From Azoarcus sp. (lineage in GTDB: Bacteria; Pseudomonadota; Gammaproteobacteria; Burkholderiales; Rhodocyclaceae): a stretch of 57,691 nt of DNA. The notes beneath the pieces were generated by a model, which was not told the DNA's origin, made no database searches, and saw nothing but the letters and a program-made list of their open reading frames with translations. Positions within the stretch are counted from its first letter, which is position 1; every line of letters starts with the position of its first letter. Shown piece after piece: positions 44,772 to 53,234 of this stretch. The stretch spans positions 1-57,691 of the forward strand of contig JAUVVG010000027.1 in NCBI GenBank assembly GCA_030604735.1. The letters run 5' to 3'. The translations under genes were made by a program, and so were the position numbers.

Positions 44772-45278
44772 ATGGATCATCAAACACCCACCTACCCGTT
44801 GATCGACCCGGACGCCGCACTGTTCATCAGCGGCGCGGTTTCGATCAGCATCGGCACGCGCAGCGCCGACATGCTGCCCAACCTGACCCGCGCGGTCGGT
44901 TGCCGGCTGTCGCCCGACCGCTCGCGCCTGCACCTCCTGATCAGTCGCGAGCAGTCGGCTGCCGTGCTGACCGACATTGCCGACAATCGCGAGATCGCGG
45001 TCGTGTTTTCGCAACCGAGCACCCATCGCACCGTGCAGTACAAGGGGCGTGATGCGAGGATCGAGACCACGGTGGACGGCGATCACGACCGGGTGCGGCG
45101 TTACCGCGACGCCTTCGTCGGCGAGTTGGTACCGCTCGGCTACAGCGAACATGCAGCACGTGCCGTAGTCGATTGCCGGCTGGACGACGTCGTGGTGATC
45201 GCGTTCTCGCCGGAGAAGGCGTTCAACCAGACGCCAGGGCCGCAGGCCGGCCTGCCGCTTGGCCCAGGGGCACGCTGA
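44772..45278 (+). CDS. PPOX-fold (flavin/pyridoxamine-oxidase-like split barrel) protein
   Basis: A 168-residue protein. LFISGAVSISIGTRSADMLPNLTRAVG, LHLLISREQS and IAVVFSQPSTHRTVQYKG are the strand pattern of pyridoxamine 5'-phosphate oxidase-like split barrels, which bind FMN, F420 or haem. No specific cofactor residues can be assigned by eye. It ends in a TGATG overlap with the next PPOX-GAF gene (45276-45280), so the two probably work together. It is divergent from the AAA ATPase gene across about 210 bp that holds no gene. Confidence 0.75.
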   Translation: MDHQTPTYPLIDPDAALFISGAVSISIGTRSADMLPNLTRAVGCRLSPDRSRLHLLISREQSAAVLTDIADNREIAVVFSQPSTHRTVQYKGRDARIETTVDGDHDRVRRYRDAFVGELVPLGYSEHAARAVVDCRLDDVVVIAFSPEKAFNQTPGPQAGLPLGPGAR

Positions 45279-46672
45279 TGCCACGCCTGGACCTGATCCG
45301 CGAATGCCTGGAAGGGACCATTCCGGCGATGATGGCGACCTGCGCCAGCGACGGCACGCCGAACATCGCGTACCTGTCGCAGAGCGAGTTCGTGGACGAG
45401 CGGCATGTCGCACTGTCGTATCAGTTCTTCAACACCACCCGCCGCAATGTGCTGGAGAATCCGCACGCCCGGCTGATCGTGACGCATCCGCTCAACGGTG
45501 AGCGCTTCCGGATGCTGATCCGCTATTTGCGCACCGAGACCGACGGCCCGCTGTTCGAACGCATGCGGGCAAAGCTGGCCGGCATCGCCTCGCATACCGG
45601 CATGAGCGGTGTGTTCCGCTTGCTCGGATCGGATATCTACGAAGTCCTCGACATCGAACGTGTACCGGGCCAGGTGGCCGCGCCTCCAGCACCACGACGC
45701 AACCTGCTGGCCGCGCTACGCGTATGCGTCGAACGACTCGCCGCCTGCACCGAGCTGGACGGCCTGCTCAACACCGCCCTGCATTGCCTCGAAGCGCAGT
45801 TCGACATCCATCACACCATGGTGCTGATGCTGGACGGCTCCGGCACCCGGCTGTACACGGTTGCCAGCCGCGGCTACGAGACATCGGGCATCGGCGCGGA
45901 GATCGCGTTGGGTCAGGGTGTCATCGGGGTCGCGGCCCGCGAGGGCACGCCGATCCGGATCGGGCACATGACGCTGGACACCGCTTACAGCCGCGCGATC
46001 CGCGCCGCCACGCTGGAGAGCGGTTTCACCGACGGCCTGGAAACCGAGATTCCGCTGCCCGGCCTGCCGGAATCGCGCAGCCAGCTCGCGGTACCGATCA
46101 AGACCTGCGGTCGGCTGCTCGGCGTCCTCTATGTCGAGAGTGCGCAGGACTTGCGGTTCAGCTATGACGACGAGGACCTGCTGGTCACACTCGCCGGACA
46201 GCTCGGCGCCGCCGCGATGCAGCTCAATCACGGCGGTGACACGGCCGAACCCGTGGAATCCTCTGTGCCGCTGCCGGCTCCGACGAGCGGGCCGCCGGCC
46301 GTGATCCGGCACTATGCCGAGAACGACAGCATCTTTATCGACGACGACTACCTGATCAAGGGCGTCGCCGGCTCCATCCTGTGGACGCTGCTGACCGATT
46401 TCGTCGCGCGTGGCCGGCACAGCTTCAGCAACCGCGAGTTGCGCGTCGATCCGCGCATCTGTCTGCCCGACGTCAGCGACAACCTCGAAGCCCGCCTGAT
46501 CCTGCTGCGCCGCCGCCTGATCGATCGCGACGCTTGCGTCCAGCTCGACAAGGCCGGACGCGGACACCTGCAGCTCACGGTACGACGCCCGCTACAACTC
46601 GTCGATGTGATCGAGAACCTGCCGCACACCCGCCCGCCGCTTACGGCCTCGACCGCCTCTGGCCGACCCTGA
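45278..46672 (+). CDS. PPOX-GAF protein with winged-helix-like C-terminus (putative one-component sensor)
   Basis: A 464-residue protein starting at the ATG of the TGATG overlap at 45276-45280. A PPOX split barrel spans about 1-140 (IPAMMATCASDGTPNIAYLS, NVLENPHARLIV), a GAF domain about 150-310 (FDIHHTMVLMLDGSGTRLYT, AREGTPIRIGHM, LAVPIKTCGRLLGVLYVES), and a C-terminal region about 345-450 (AGSILWTLLTDFVARGRHSF, LEARLILLRRRLIDRD) that resembles a winged helix. It could be a sensor that reads a flavin-linked cue and binds DNA or a partner. It precedes the E1 dehydrogenase and arginine genes. Domain calls are sound; the regulatory role is inference. Confidence 0.8.
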   Translation: MPRLDLIRECLEGTIPAMMATCASDGTPNIAYLSQSEFVDERHVALSYQFFNTTRRNVLENPHARLIVTHPLNGERFRMLIRYLRTETDGPLFERMRAKLAGIASHTGMSGVFRLLGSDIYEVLDIERVPGQVAAPPAPRRNLLAALRVCVERLAACTELDGLLNTALHCLEAQFDIHHTMVLMLDGSGTRLYTVASRGYETSGIGAEIALGQGVIGVAAREGTPIRIGHMTLDTAYSRAIRAATLESGFTDGLETEIPLPGLPESRSQLAVPIKTCGRLLGVLYVESAQDLRFSYDDEDLLVTLAGQLGAAAMQLNHGGDTAEPVESSVPLPAPTSGPPAVIRHYAENDSIFIDDDYLIKGVAGSILWTLLTDFVARGRHSFSNRELRVDPRICLPDVSDNLEARLILLRRRLIDRDACVQLDKAGRGHLQLTVRRPLQLVDVIENLPHTRPPLTASTASGRP

Positions 46673-46739
46673 GAGACGCCACAGGGGGGCGGTCGGGCGC
46701 CATCCTAAATAGTTCCTCAACACTTCCTAAAAGTCTCTT

Positions 46740-46761
46740 AAGTCACTGTAAGTGGTGACTT
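46740..46761. promoter_or_regulatory. Inverted repeat in the promoter region of the E1/arginine cluster
   Basis: AAGTCAC (46740-46746) and GTGACTT (46755-46761) are perfect arms around an eight-base centre, and an inner CACT-gta-AGTG repeat overlaps it. It is in an AT-rich 201-bp gap before the E1 alpha gene and is followed by TTTT, so it may be an operator or the terminator of the PPOX-GAF gene. Both are possible; no regulator is known. Confidence 0.4.
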
Positions 46762-46873
46762 TTCTCCATTCTTAGCAGGTACATTCCTGTCCCACGTGCA
46801 GACCGAATCTCCGGTCACGGCACCGGGCCAACCGTTGCCCGTTGCGCACAGGAAAGTCCATTTGGAGGAGACA

Positions 46874-47839
46874 ATGACACAACAGCCAGACAGGGCATCG
46901 CCGCTAGCGATGCTCGAAACGATGATGTTGATCCGCGCCTATGAGGAGACCATCGTAGCAATGAGCGAGGCCGGTACCGGCCCGGGTTCCTGTACCTCGG
47001 TCGGCCAGGAGGCCTCGGCGGTCGGCGTGGTGCATGCGCTGGGTGCGCACGACCGCATCCTCACCAATCACCGCAGCGCCGGCCACCTGCTCGCACGTGG
47101 TGCGGACCCGGGGCGCATGCTGGCCGAGGTACTGGGTCGGCGCGACGGTTACTGCAAGGGCAAGAGCGGACATCTGCACATCTCGGCAAAGGCGCTGGGC
47201 GTGATCCTGACCTCGACCATCGTTGGCGGCGAGCTGTCGCTGGCCACCGGCGTGGCGCTGTCGCAGAAGATGCTGGCCGAGGACGATGGCATCGTGGTGT
47301 GCTTCTTCGGTGACGGTGCAGCCTGCGAAGGGGTGTTCCACGAGTCGCTGAATCTCGCCACGGTGTGGGAACTGCCGATTCTGTACGTGTGCGAGAACAA
47401 TCAGTGGCAGGCCTTTGTTCACCGCCGCGAGACCATGCCTGTCGACGAGGTACGCCACTGGGCAGCGGCCCACGCCATCGACAGCCGCAGCGTGGATGGC
47501 AACGACGTCGAGGCGGTGCATGCGGCGGCACGCGAGGCGGTCGGACGCATTCGAGAGACCGGCAAACCGATGTTTCTCGAAACGCTGACCTACCGCCTGC
47601 GCGGCCATTTCGAACCCGACGACCAGTCCTACGTGGATCCGGCCGAACTCGCCGCGTGGCAGGCGCGCGACCCGATCGCGCTGCTGCAGCGGCGCCTGCT
47701 CGCCCGCGACGAGCTCACCGCAGCGCAGCTGCGCACGATCGAACGCAATGTGCGGGCACGCCTGGACGACGCGACCCTGTTCGCGGAAGCGTCGCCGTTT
47801 CCGGACATCTCCGAACTGATCACCGACATCTACGCATGA
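46874..47839 (+). CDS. Thiamine-diphosphate dehydrogenase E1 component, alpha subunit
   Basis: A 321-residue E1 alpha of the pyruvate/acetoin/branched-chain dehydrogenase family. ATG at 46874 follows GGAGGAG by 3 bases. The ThDP motif is GDGAACEGVFHESLN with ENN later, and RSAGHLLARGADP and CKGKSGHLHI are typical of E1 alpha. The size is like AcoA of acetoin dehydrogenase (about 325). It works as an alpha2-beta2 tetramer with the product of the next gene, decarboxylating a 2-oxo acid. No E2 or E3 gene is in the window. Substrate cannot be fixed from sequence; acetoin, pyruvate or a guanidino-keto acid are possible. Confidence 0.88.
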   Translation: MTQQPDRASPLAMLETMMLIRAYEETIVAMSEAGTGPGSCTSVGQEASAVGVVHALGAHDRILTNHRSAGHLLARGADPGRMLAEVLGRRDGYCKGKSGHLHISAKALGVILTSTIVGGELSLATGVALSQKMLAEDDGIVVCFFGDGAACEGVFHESLNLATVWELPILYVCENNQWQAFVHRRETMPVDEVRHWAAAHAIDSRSVDGNDVEAVHAAAREAVGRIRETGKPMFLETLTYRLRGHFEPDDQSYVDPAELAAWQARDPIALLQRRLLARDELTAAQLRTIERNVRARLDDATLFAEASPFPDISELITDIYA

Positions 47840-47915
47840 ACACGCCGATCCTGCGATGGAATGCGCAGCCACCGAGCGCTGCGTCGACCGCGATCGGCCA
47901 TTCGAGGAGCAAGAC

Positions 47916-48926
47916 ATGAGAACCATCACCGTCAATGACGCCGTCGGCGAGGCACTTGCCGAGGAGATGCGCCGCGACCCGCGCGTGCTGATCTTCGGCG
48001 AGGGGGTCGCGACCAAACGCCACGATTTGCTCGCCGAATTCGGCGCGGCACGCGTGCGCAACACGCCGCTGGCCGAAGGCATCATCGCCGGCACCGCGGT
48101 CGGCGCCGCAGCGACCGGCCTGCGTCCGGTCGTCGACCTGTTGTTCGCGCCCTTCCTGTGTTTCGCGATGGACGAGATCGTCAATAGTGCCGGCAAGCTG
48201 CGCTACCTGTCGGGTGGCCAGTTCGCCTTCCCGATGGTCGTGCTCGCACTCAGCGGGGCGGGCTGGGGCGTCGGCGCACAGCACAACCACAACCTGGAGG
48301 CATGGTTCGCCCATGCCCCGGGGCTCAAGGTGGTGATGCCGTCGAACGCGGCCGACTTCAAGGGACTGCTGAAGGCCGCGATCCGCGACGACAACCCGGT
48401 GCTGTTCTTCATGGACCTGGCGCTCGGATTCCAGCCCGGCGAGGTCCCGCAACACGAACATCTCGTCCCCATCGGCCGTGCGGCAACAGTGAGAGGCGGC
48501 AGCGACCTGACCCTGATCAGCTACGCTAAGACCGTGCACACCTGCATGGAGGCCGCGCACCGTCTGGCCGAAATCGGCGTTTCGGCCGAAGTCATCGATC
48601 TGCGCTCGCTCAAGCCGCTGGACGAGGGCGCGATCCTGCGTTCGGTGGGCAAGACCGGCCGCGTCGTCGTGGTCCATGAGGCGAGCCGCAGTTGCGGCAT
48701 CGGCGCCGAGGTCGCGGCGCTGGTGGCCGAGCACGCGTTCGCGTCGCTCCGCGCACCGGTCGTCCGCCTCACCGGGCCAGACGCCCCGGCGCCAGCCTCG
48801 TTTCCGCTGGAACAGGCCTTCGTGCCACAAGCGGACGCCATCGTCTCTGCCGCAATGAAGCTGTTCGCAGACATCGGCAGTGCGACCAGCGTCACCCACG
48901 CCGATTTCCCATTGGAGCCAGCATGA
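47916..48926 (+). CDS. Thiamine-diphosphate dehydrogenase E1 component, beta subunit
   Basis: A 336-residue E1 beta. ATG at 47916 has a GAGGAGC site; an ATG at 47856 adds a non-family tail. Recognised from AVGEALAEEMRRDPRVLIFGE, TPLAEGIIAGTAVGAA, GAQHNHNLEAWFAHAPGLKV and SLKPLDEGAILRSVGKTGRVV. It completes the alpha2-beta2 E1 with the upstream gene (76-bp gap), sharing the ThDP site at the interface. Normal complexes also need lipoyl-E2 and E3; none follows. Instead its end overlaps a small COX1-like membrane gene by 4 bases. Confidence 0.88.
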   Translation: MRTITVNDAVGEALAEEMRRDPRVLIFGEGVATKRHDLLAEFGAARVRNTPLAEGIIAGTAVGAAATGLRPVVDLLFAPFLCFAMDEIVNSAGKLRYLSGGQFAFPMVVLALSGAGWGVGAQHNHNLEAWFAHAPGLKVVMPSNAADFKGLLKAAIRDDNPVLFFMDLALGFQPGEVPQHEHLVPIGRAATVRGGSDLTLISYAKTVHTCMEAAHRLAEIGVSAEVIDLRSLKPLDEGAILRSVGKTGRVVVVHEASRSCGIGAEVAALVAEHAFASLRAPVVRLTGPDAPAPASFPLEQAFVPQADAIVSAAMKLFADIGSATSVTHADFPLEPA

Positions 48927-49426
48927 TGAGCACGACCATGACCGACAACCCCCAACTCACTGGAGTCCCCCTGATGAATAGCACGATCACCCATAACCCC
49001 CACCTCGGCAGCAACACCGGCACCACCGTGTCCGGGGCGTCACCGCTACGCCGTTCGATCGCAGCCACTGCCTGGCTGAAACTGGCCGTGATCTACCTGC
49101 TGGTCGGCATCTCGATCGGCATCGCGATGGGGGCCACCGGCAACTTCGTGCTGCGCCCGGTTCACGTGCACATCGGCCTGCTCGGCTGGGTGACGATGGC
49201 GCTGGCCGGCCTGATCTACAGCCTCCACCCGGCCGCCGCCCAAAGCCGGCTCGCGACGGTCCATTTCTGGCTCCACAATCTCGCGCTGCCGGTCATGATG
49301 GTCGCACTCGGCGCGCTGCTCACCGGTTACCCGCAAGCCGTGCCGGCGCTGGTCGCATCGGAGTTCGTGCTGGCCGCCGGGCTGCTTGCCTTCGCGGTGA
49401 ACCTCTTCCGCAATCTCGGACGCTGA
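48923..49426 (+). CDS. Small COX1-like (haem-copper oxidase subunit I fragment-type) membrane protein
   Basis: A 167-residue protein with ATG codons at 48923 and 48926; the former overlaps the E1 beta stop, and 48974 is a third option. Residues 45-160 hold four hydrophobic helices (AVIYLLVGISIGIAMG; VHIGLLGWVTMALAGLIY; HFWLHNLALPVMMVALG; SEFVLAAGLLAFAVN). The pattern HVHIGLLGW with YSLHP resembles the helix of NorB/CcoN that carries a haem-ligating histidine, as in the short COX1-like proteins seen in many bacteria. It lacks most of the catalytic subunit, so oxygen reduction is not expected. Haem or electron-transfer sensing is inference. Confidence 0.7.
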   Translation: MMSTTMTDNPQLTGVPLMNSTITHNPHLGSNTGTTVSGASPLRRSIAATAWLKLAVIYLLVGISIGIAMGATGNFVLRPVHVHIGLLGWVTMALAGLIYSLHPAAAQSRLATVHFWLHNLALPVMMVALGALLTGYPQAVPALVASEFVLAAGLLAFAVNLFRNLGR

Positions 49427-49546
49427 CCGCCCCGGGACCGTGCCCACGCAACAGACACGGTCCCGGCTCACCGGCCGCCCGATCCGGCACCACCTCTCAC
49501 CGGGGCCTTGGCGCATCCACCGGCCACCATCCACCGATGCCGCCCG

Positions 49547-49597
49547 TTCGATGCGGTCCTTTCGATGCGGTCCTTTCGATGCGGTCCTTTCGATGCA
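49547..49597 (+). repeat. 14-bp tandem repeat upstream of the amidase gene
   Basis: The unit TTCGATGCGGTCCT occurs three times in perfect tandem at 49547-49588, with a nine-base partial fourth copy starting at 49589. It lies 34 to 84 bases before the amidase start codon, so it may be within the leader. Copy number could vary by slippage. Confidence 0.85.
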
Positions 49598-49630
49598 ATA
49601 CTTGATCTGTTCCATCGCCACGCGAGGACC

Positions 49631-50437
49631 ATGATGAGGATTGCGATCTGTCAGACCGCCGGGAGACCGGGCGGGCTCAAGGCGAATCTCGACCTGCTGG
49701 CCGAGACCGCCACGCGCGCGACCCGGCAGGCGGTGCAGCTCCTGATCCTGCCGGAGATGTTCCTGAGCGGCTACCACATCGGTCGCGACGCAGTGCATCG
49801 CCTCGCCGAAGCGGCCGACGGCGCGTCGGCACAGCGGATCGCCGCGATCGCGCGCGAGACCGGCGTCGCCATCCTCTACGGTTACCCGGAGCGCGCGGAC
49901 GACACGGTATACAACGCGGCACAACTGATCGACAGCCGCGGCGAACCCCGGCTGAACTATCGCAAGACGCATCTGTTCGGCGCGGTGGACCGACATTGCT
50001 TCAGCGCCGGTGAGGCGCGCTCGGCGCTGGTCGAACTCGACGGGCTGCGCCTCGGCGTGCTGATCTGCTACGACCTCGAGTTCGGCGAGAACGCCCGCCT
50101 GCTCGCGCTCGACGGGGCCGACCTGATCGCGGTTCCGACCGCGCAGATGCATCCTTATGCCTTCGTGCCGGAGACCCTGATCGCCACCCGCGCGTTCGAG
50201 AACCAGGTCTTTGTCGCCTATGCCAACCGCTGCGGTCGCGAGCGCGAGTTCGACTATACCGGTCTGAGCGGCATCGTCGCCCCGGAGGGCCAGGTCCTGG
50301 CACGGGCCGGCCTCGACGAGGACTTCATCGTCGCCACACTCGACCACGAACGGCTCGCCGCGTCGCGCCGGCTGAACACCTTCCTGGCCGATCGGCGCCC
50401 GTCGCTGTATGCGGACTTGGCGAGCCCTGGACCATGA
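49631..50437 (+). CDS. Nitrilase-superfamily amidase (guanidinobutyramide/aminovaleramide-type)
   Basis: A 268-residue carbon-nitrogen hydrolase. ATG at 49631 gives MMRIAICQTAGRPGG; GAGGACC upstream is a modest site. The catalytic triad Glu42 (LLILPEMFLSGY), Lys112 (LNYRKTHLFG) and Cys146 (GVLICYDLEFG) is intact. The nearest kind is the DavA-type amidase that hydrolyses the amide made by an amino-acid 2-monooxygenase, and such a monooxygenase overlaps it by 4 bases (50434-50437). Given the ureohydrolase downstream, 4-guanidinobutyramide is the probable substrate; 5-aminovaleramide is the alternative. Confidence 0.82.
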   Translation: MMRIAICQTAGRPGGLKANLDLLAETATRATRQAVQLLILPEMFLSGYHIGRDAVHRLAEAADGASAQRIAAIARETGVAILYGYPERADDTVYNAAQLIDSRGEPRLNYRKTHLFGAVDRHCFSAGEARSALVELDGLRLGVLICYDLEFGENARLLALDGADLIAVPTAQMHPYAFVPETLIATRAFENQVFVAYANRCGREREFDYTGLSGIVAPEGQVLARAGLDEDFIVATLDHERLAASRRLNTFLADRRPSLYADLASPGP

Positions 50438-52137
50438 AGCCCGACCACCCTGCCACCGAACACCCTCTCGGCGACGACCCTCGACCCGTCACGATCTTCG
50501 GGCCGGACTTCCCCTTCGCCTACGACGACTGGCTGCGCCACCCGGCCGGACTCGGCACGCTGCCGCCCGGGCGGCTCGGCACCGAGGTCGCCGTCATCGG
50601 CGCCGGCATGGCCGGCATGACCGCGGCCTTCGAGCTGATGAAGCTCGGGCTGCGGCCGGTGATCTACGAGTCACGTCGGATAGGCGGACGCCTGCACTCC
50701 GAAGCCTTCAAGTGCGCTGACGGCGTGATCGCCGAGCTCGGTGGCATGCGCTTTCCCCGCTCGTCCACCGCTTTCTATCACTATGTAGACCGCTTCGGTC
50801 TCGCGACCCGCCCCTTCCCGAACCCGCTCGCACCCGGCACGCCCAGCACCGTGATCGACCTCGAAGGCCGACCCCATTATGTCGCGCAGGCAGCCGACCT
50901 GCCGCTGCTGCTGCAACAGGTCGGCCAGGCCTGGCACCGTGCGCTCGAGGAGGAAGCCTGTTTCGATGCGATGCAGGCCGCGATCCGGGCGCGCGATGTC
51001 GCCACCATCAAGCAGATCTGGAACACCCTGGTACCGCGCTGGGACGACCGCAGCTTCTACGATTTCCTGGCCACCTCGACCGCTTTCCGCGAGACCTCGT
51101 TTCGTCACATCGAGGTCTTCGGCCAGGTTGGCTTCGGCACCGGCGGATGGGACACCGACTTTCCGAATTCGATGCTCGAGATCCTGCGGGTCGTGTTCAC
51201 CCACTGCGAGGAGGACCAGCACTTCATCGTCGGCGGGGTCGAGCAGGTACCGCGCCGGTTGTGGCGCGAGGCGCCGGCAGCGCTGGTCTACTGGCCTCCC
51301 GGGACCTCGCTCGAGAAGCTGCACGACGGCGCGACCCGGCCCGGCGTCAAGCGGCTGGAGCGCAACGCCGACGGCGCCGGACTGGACGTGATCGATCGCT
51401 GGGGACACCGCAAGCGCTTCGACGCGGTGCTGGTGACCTGCCAGAGCTGGCTGCTGACCACCCACATCAGCTCCGACGAGCGCCTGTTCTCGCAGAAATT
51501 GTGGATGGCGCTGGACCGTACCCGCTACATGCAGTCGGCCAAGACCTTCGTGATGGTCGACCGGCCGTTCTGGAAGGAGCGCGACCCGGTGACCGGGCGC
51601 GACCGGATGAGCATGACCCTGACCGACCGCCTGACCCGGGGCACGTACCTGTTCGATCTCGGCGACGACCGGCCCGGCGTGATCTGCCTGTCCTACTCGT
51701 GGATGAGCGATGCGCTCAAGATGCTGCCGCTGAGCGTGGACGAACGGGTCCGCCTGGCGCTGGACGCGCTCGGCAAGATCTACCCGGACGTCGATCTCGC
51801 CCGCCACATCGTCGGCGACCCGATCACGGTGTCGTGGGAAGACGACCCGAACTTCCTCGGCGCCTTCAAGGGGGCCCTGCCCGGTCACTACCGCTACAAC
51901 CGCCGCATGTTCTGCCACTTCATGCAGGCCGGGCTGCCGCCGGACGAGCGCGGCATCTTTCTCGCCGGCGACGACATCGGCTGGATGCCGGGCTGGGTCG
52001 AGGGGGCGGTGCAGACCGCGCTGAACGCGGTCTGGGGCGTCGTCCATCACCTGGGAGGCCGCACCCACCCGGACAACCCCGGCCCGGGTGACCGCTTCGA
52101 CGCGCTGGCCCCGCTAGTCCTGCCCGATCCGGACTGA
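50434..52137 (+). CDS. Amino-acid 2-monooxygenase, probably arginine (FAD amine-oxidase family)
   Basis: A 567-residue flavoprotein. A Rossmann FAD motif VAVIGAGMAGMTAAFELMKL (about residues 50-70) is followed by IYESRRIGGRLHS and GMRFPRSSTAFYHYV. The later segments FGTGGWDTDFPNSMLEIL and the end GDDIGWMPGWVEGAVQTALNAV are characteristic of the tryptophan/lysine/arginine 2-monooxygenase group, which decarboxylates an amino acid to its amide with O2. Start ATG overlaps the amidase stop. Linkage to a ureohydrolase and GABA transaminase favours arginine; lysine (DavB) and tryptophan (IaaM) are less likely, as no iaaH-type amidase is present. Confidence 0.85.
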   Translation: MKPDHPATEHPLGDDPRPVTIFGPDFPFAYDDWLRHPAGLGTLPPGRLGTEVAVIGAGMAGMTAAFELMKLGLRPVIYESRRIGGRLHSEAFKCADGVIAELGGMRFPRSSTAFYHYVDRFGLATRPFPNPLAPGTPSTVIDLEGRPHYVAQAADLPLLLQQVGQAWHRALEEEACFDAMQAAIRARDVATIKQIWNTLVPRWDDRSFYDFLATSTAFRETSFRHIEVFGQVGFGTGGWDTDFPNSMLEILRVVFTHCEEDQHFIVGGVEQVPRRLWREAPAALVYWPPGTSLEKLHDGATRPGVKRLERNADGAGLDVIDRWGHRKRFDAVLVTCQSWLLTTHISSDERLFSQKLWMALDRTRYMQSAKTFVMVDRPFWKERDPVTGRDRMSMTLTDRLTRGTYLFDLGDDRPGVICLSYSWMSDALKMLPLSVDERVRLALDALGKIYPDVDLARHIVGDPITVSWEDDPNFLGAFKGALPGHYRYNRRMFCHFMQAGLPPDERGIFLAGDDIGWMPGWVEGAVQTALNAVWGVVHHLGGRTHPDNPGPGDRFDALAPLVLPDPD

Positions 52138-52274
52138 AATCGAGCCGATCCGAAGACCGGCTGAATTCGCGCACGCGGCTGCGGTCTACTGAATCGTTCC
52201 GATCATTGGCGTCCGTCCTGGCACGCCGCTCCGCCAGGCCGGCGCCGACTCCGCAGCAACCCGGAGATCGCACG

Positions 52275-53234
52275 ATGGCGACCACCCGCAACCAGCCGCT
52301 CGGCGGCAACGAGATGCCCCGCTTCGCCGGCCCGGCGAGCATGATGCGCCTGCCGGTGCAGGACGATCCGCATGGCCTCGACGCCTGCTTCGTCGGCGTG
52401 CCGCTCGACATCGGCACCTCCAACCGTGGCGGCGCCCGCTTCGGCCCGAGGCAGATCCGGGCCGAATCGGCGCTGCTGCGACCCTGCAACCTGGCCACAG
52501 GCATCGCCCCGTTCGATGCAATGCAAGTCGCCGACATCGGTGACGTGCCGATCAACCCCTACAACCTCGCCGACAGCGTCCGCATCATTGAGCAGGCCTA
52601 CGATCGCATCGTGGCCACCGGATGCATCCCGCTGACGCTGGGTGGCGACCATACCCTGACCCTGCCGGTGCTGCGCGCGATGATGCGCCACCACGGGCCG
52701 GTCGGCGTCATCCATGTCGATGCCCATGCCGACATGAACGAAGCCATGTTCGGCGAAGCGATCGCCCACGGCACGCCGTTCCGGCGCGCGATCGAGGAAG
52801 GGCTGATCGAGCCCGCCCGGATGATCCAGATCGGCCTGCGCGGCACCGGCTATGCGACCAGCGACTTCGACTGGGCGCGAGAGCGGGGGGTGCGGATCGT
52901 CACCGCGGAGCAGTGCTGGTACCGGTCGCTCTCACCGCTGATGGCCGAGCTGGGCCCGATGCTGAACGACGGCCCGGTCTATCTGAGCTTCGACATCGAC
53001 GGCATCGATCCGGCCTTCGCCCCGGGCACCGGTACACCGGAGATCGGCGGTCTGAGCAGCATCCAGGCCCTGGAGATCATCCGCGGCTGCGCCGGGCTGC
53101 CTCTGGTCGGGGCCGATCTGGTCGAAGTCGCACCGCCTTACGACACCTCAGGCAACACCGCCTTGCTGGCAGCCAACCTGCTGTTCGAGATGCTGTGCGT
53201 GCTGCCGCAAGCTCATCGAGGAGCCTCGCCATGA
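52275..53234 (+). CDS. Agmatinase-family ureohydrolase, probably guanidinobutyrase
   Basis: A 319-residue ureohydrolase. ATG at 52275 has GGAG nine bases upstream; an upstream in-frame start at 52206 lacks one. Dinuclear manganese ligands are present in GGDHTLTLP, HVDAHADMNE and SFDIDGIDPAFAPGTGTPE. The family includes agmatinase, guanidinobutyrase and proclavaminate amidinohydrolase. Its place between an amino-acid monooxygenase/amidase pair and a GABA transaminase fits 4-guanidinobutyrate to GABA plus urea. Its stop overlaps the transaminase start by 4 bases. Agmatinase cannot be excluded by motif alone. Confidence 0.85.
   Translation: MATTRNQPLGGNEMPRFAGPASMMRLPVQDDPHGLDACFVGVPLDIGTSNRGGARFGPRQIRAESALLRPCNLATGIAPFDAMQVADIGDVPINPYNLADSVRIIEQAYDRIVATGCIPLTLGGDHTLTLPVLRAMMRHHGPVGVIHVDAHADMNEAMFGEAIAHGTPFRRAIEEGLIEPARMIQIGLRGTGYATSDFDWARERGVRIVTAEQCWYRSLSPLMAELGPMLNDGPVYLSFDIDGIDPAFAPGTGTPEIGGLSSIQALEIIRGCAGLPLVGADLVEVAPPYDTSGNTALLAANLLFEMLCVLPQAHRGASP

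Noticed and set aside
43106-45052. Long plus-strand frame opposite the AAA ATPase
   Set aside because: His/Gln/Arg-rich and motif-free; the AAA domain on the minus strand is unambiguous.
50434-52137. Tryptophan 2-monooxygenase (IaaM, auxin synthesis)
   Set aside because: The partner is a nitrilase-type amidase, not the amidase-signature IaaH, and a ureohydrolase plus GABA transaminase follow, which fit arginine better.
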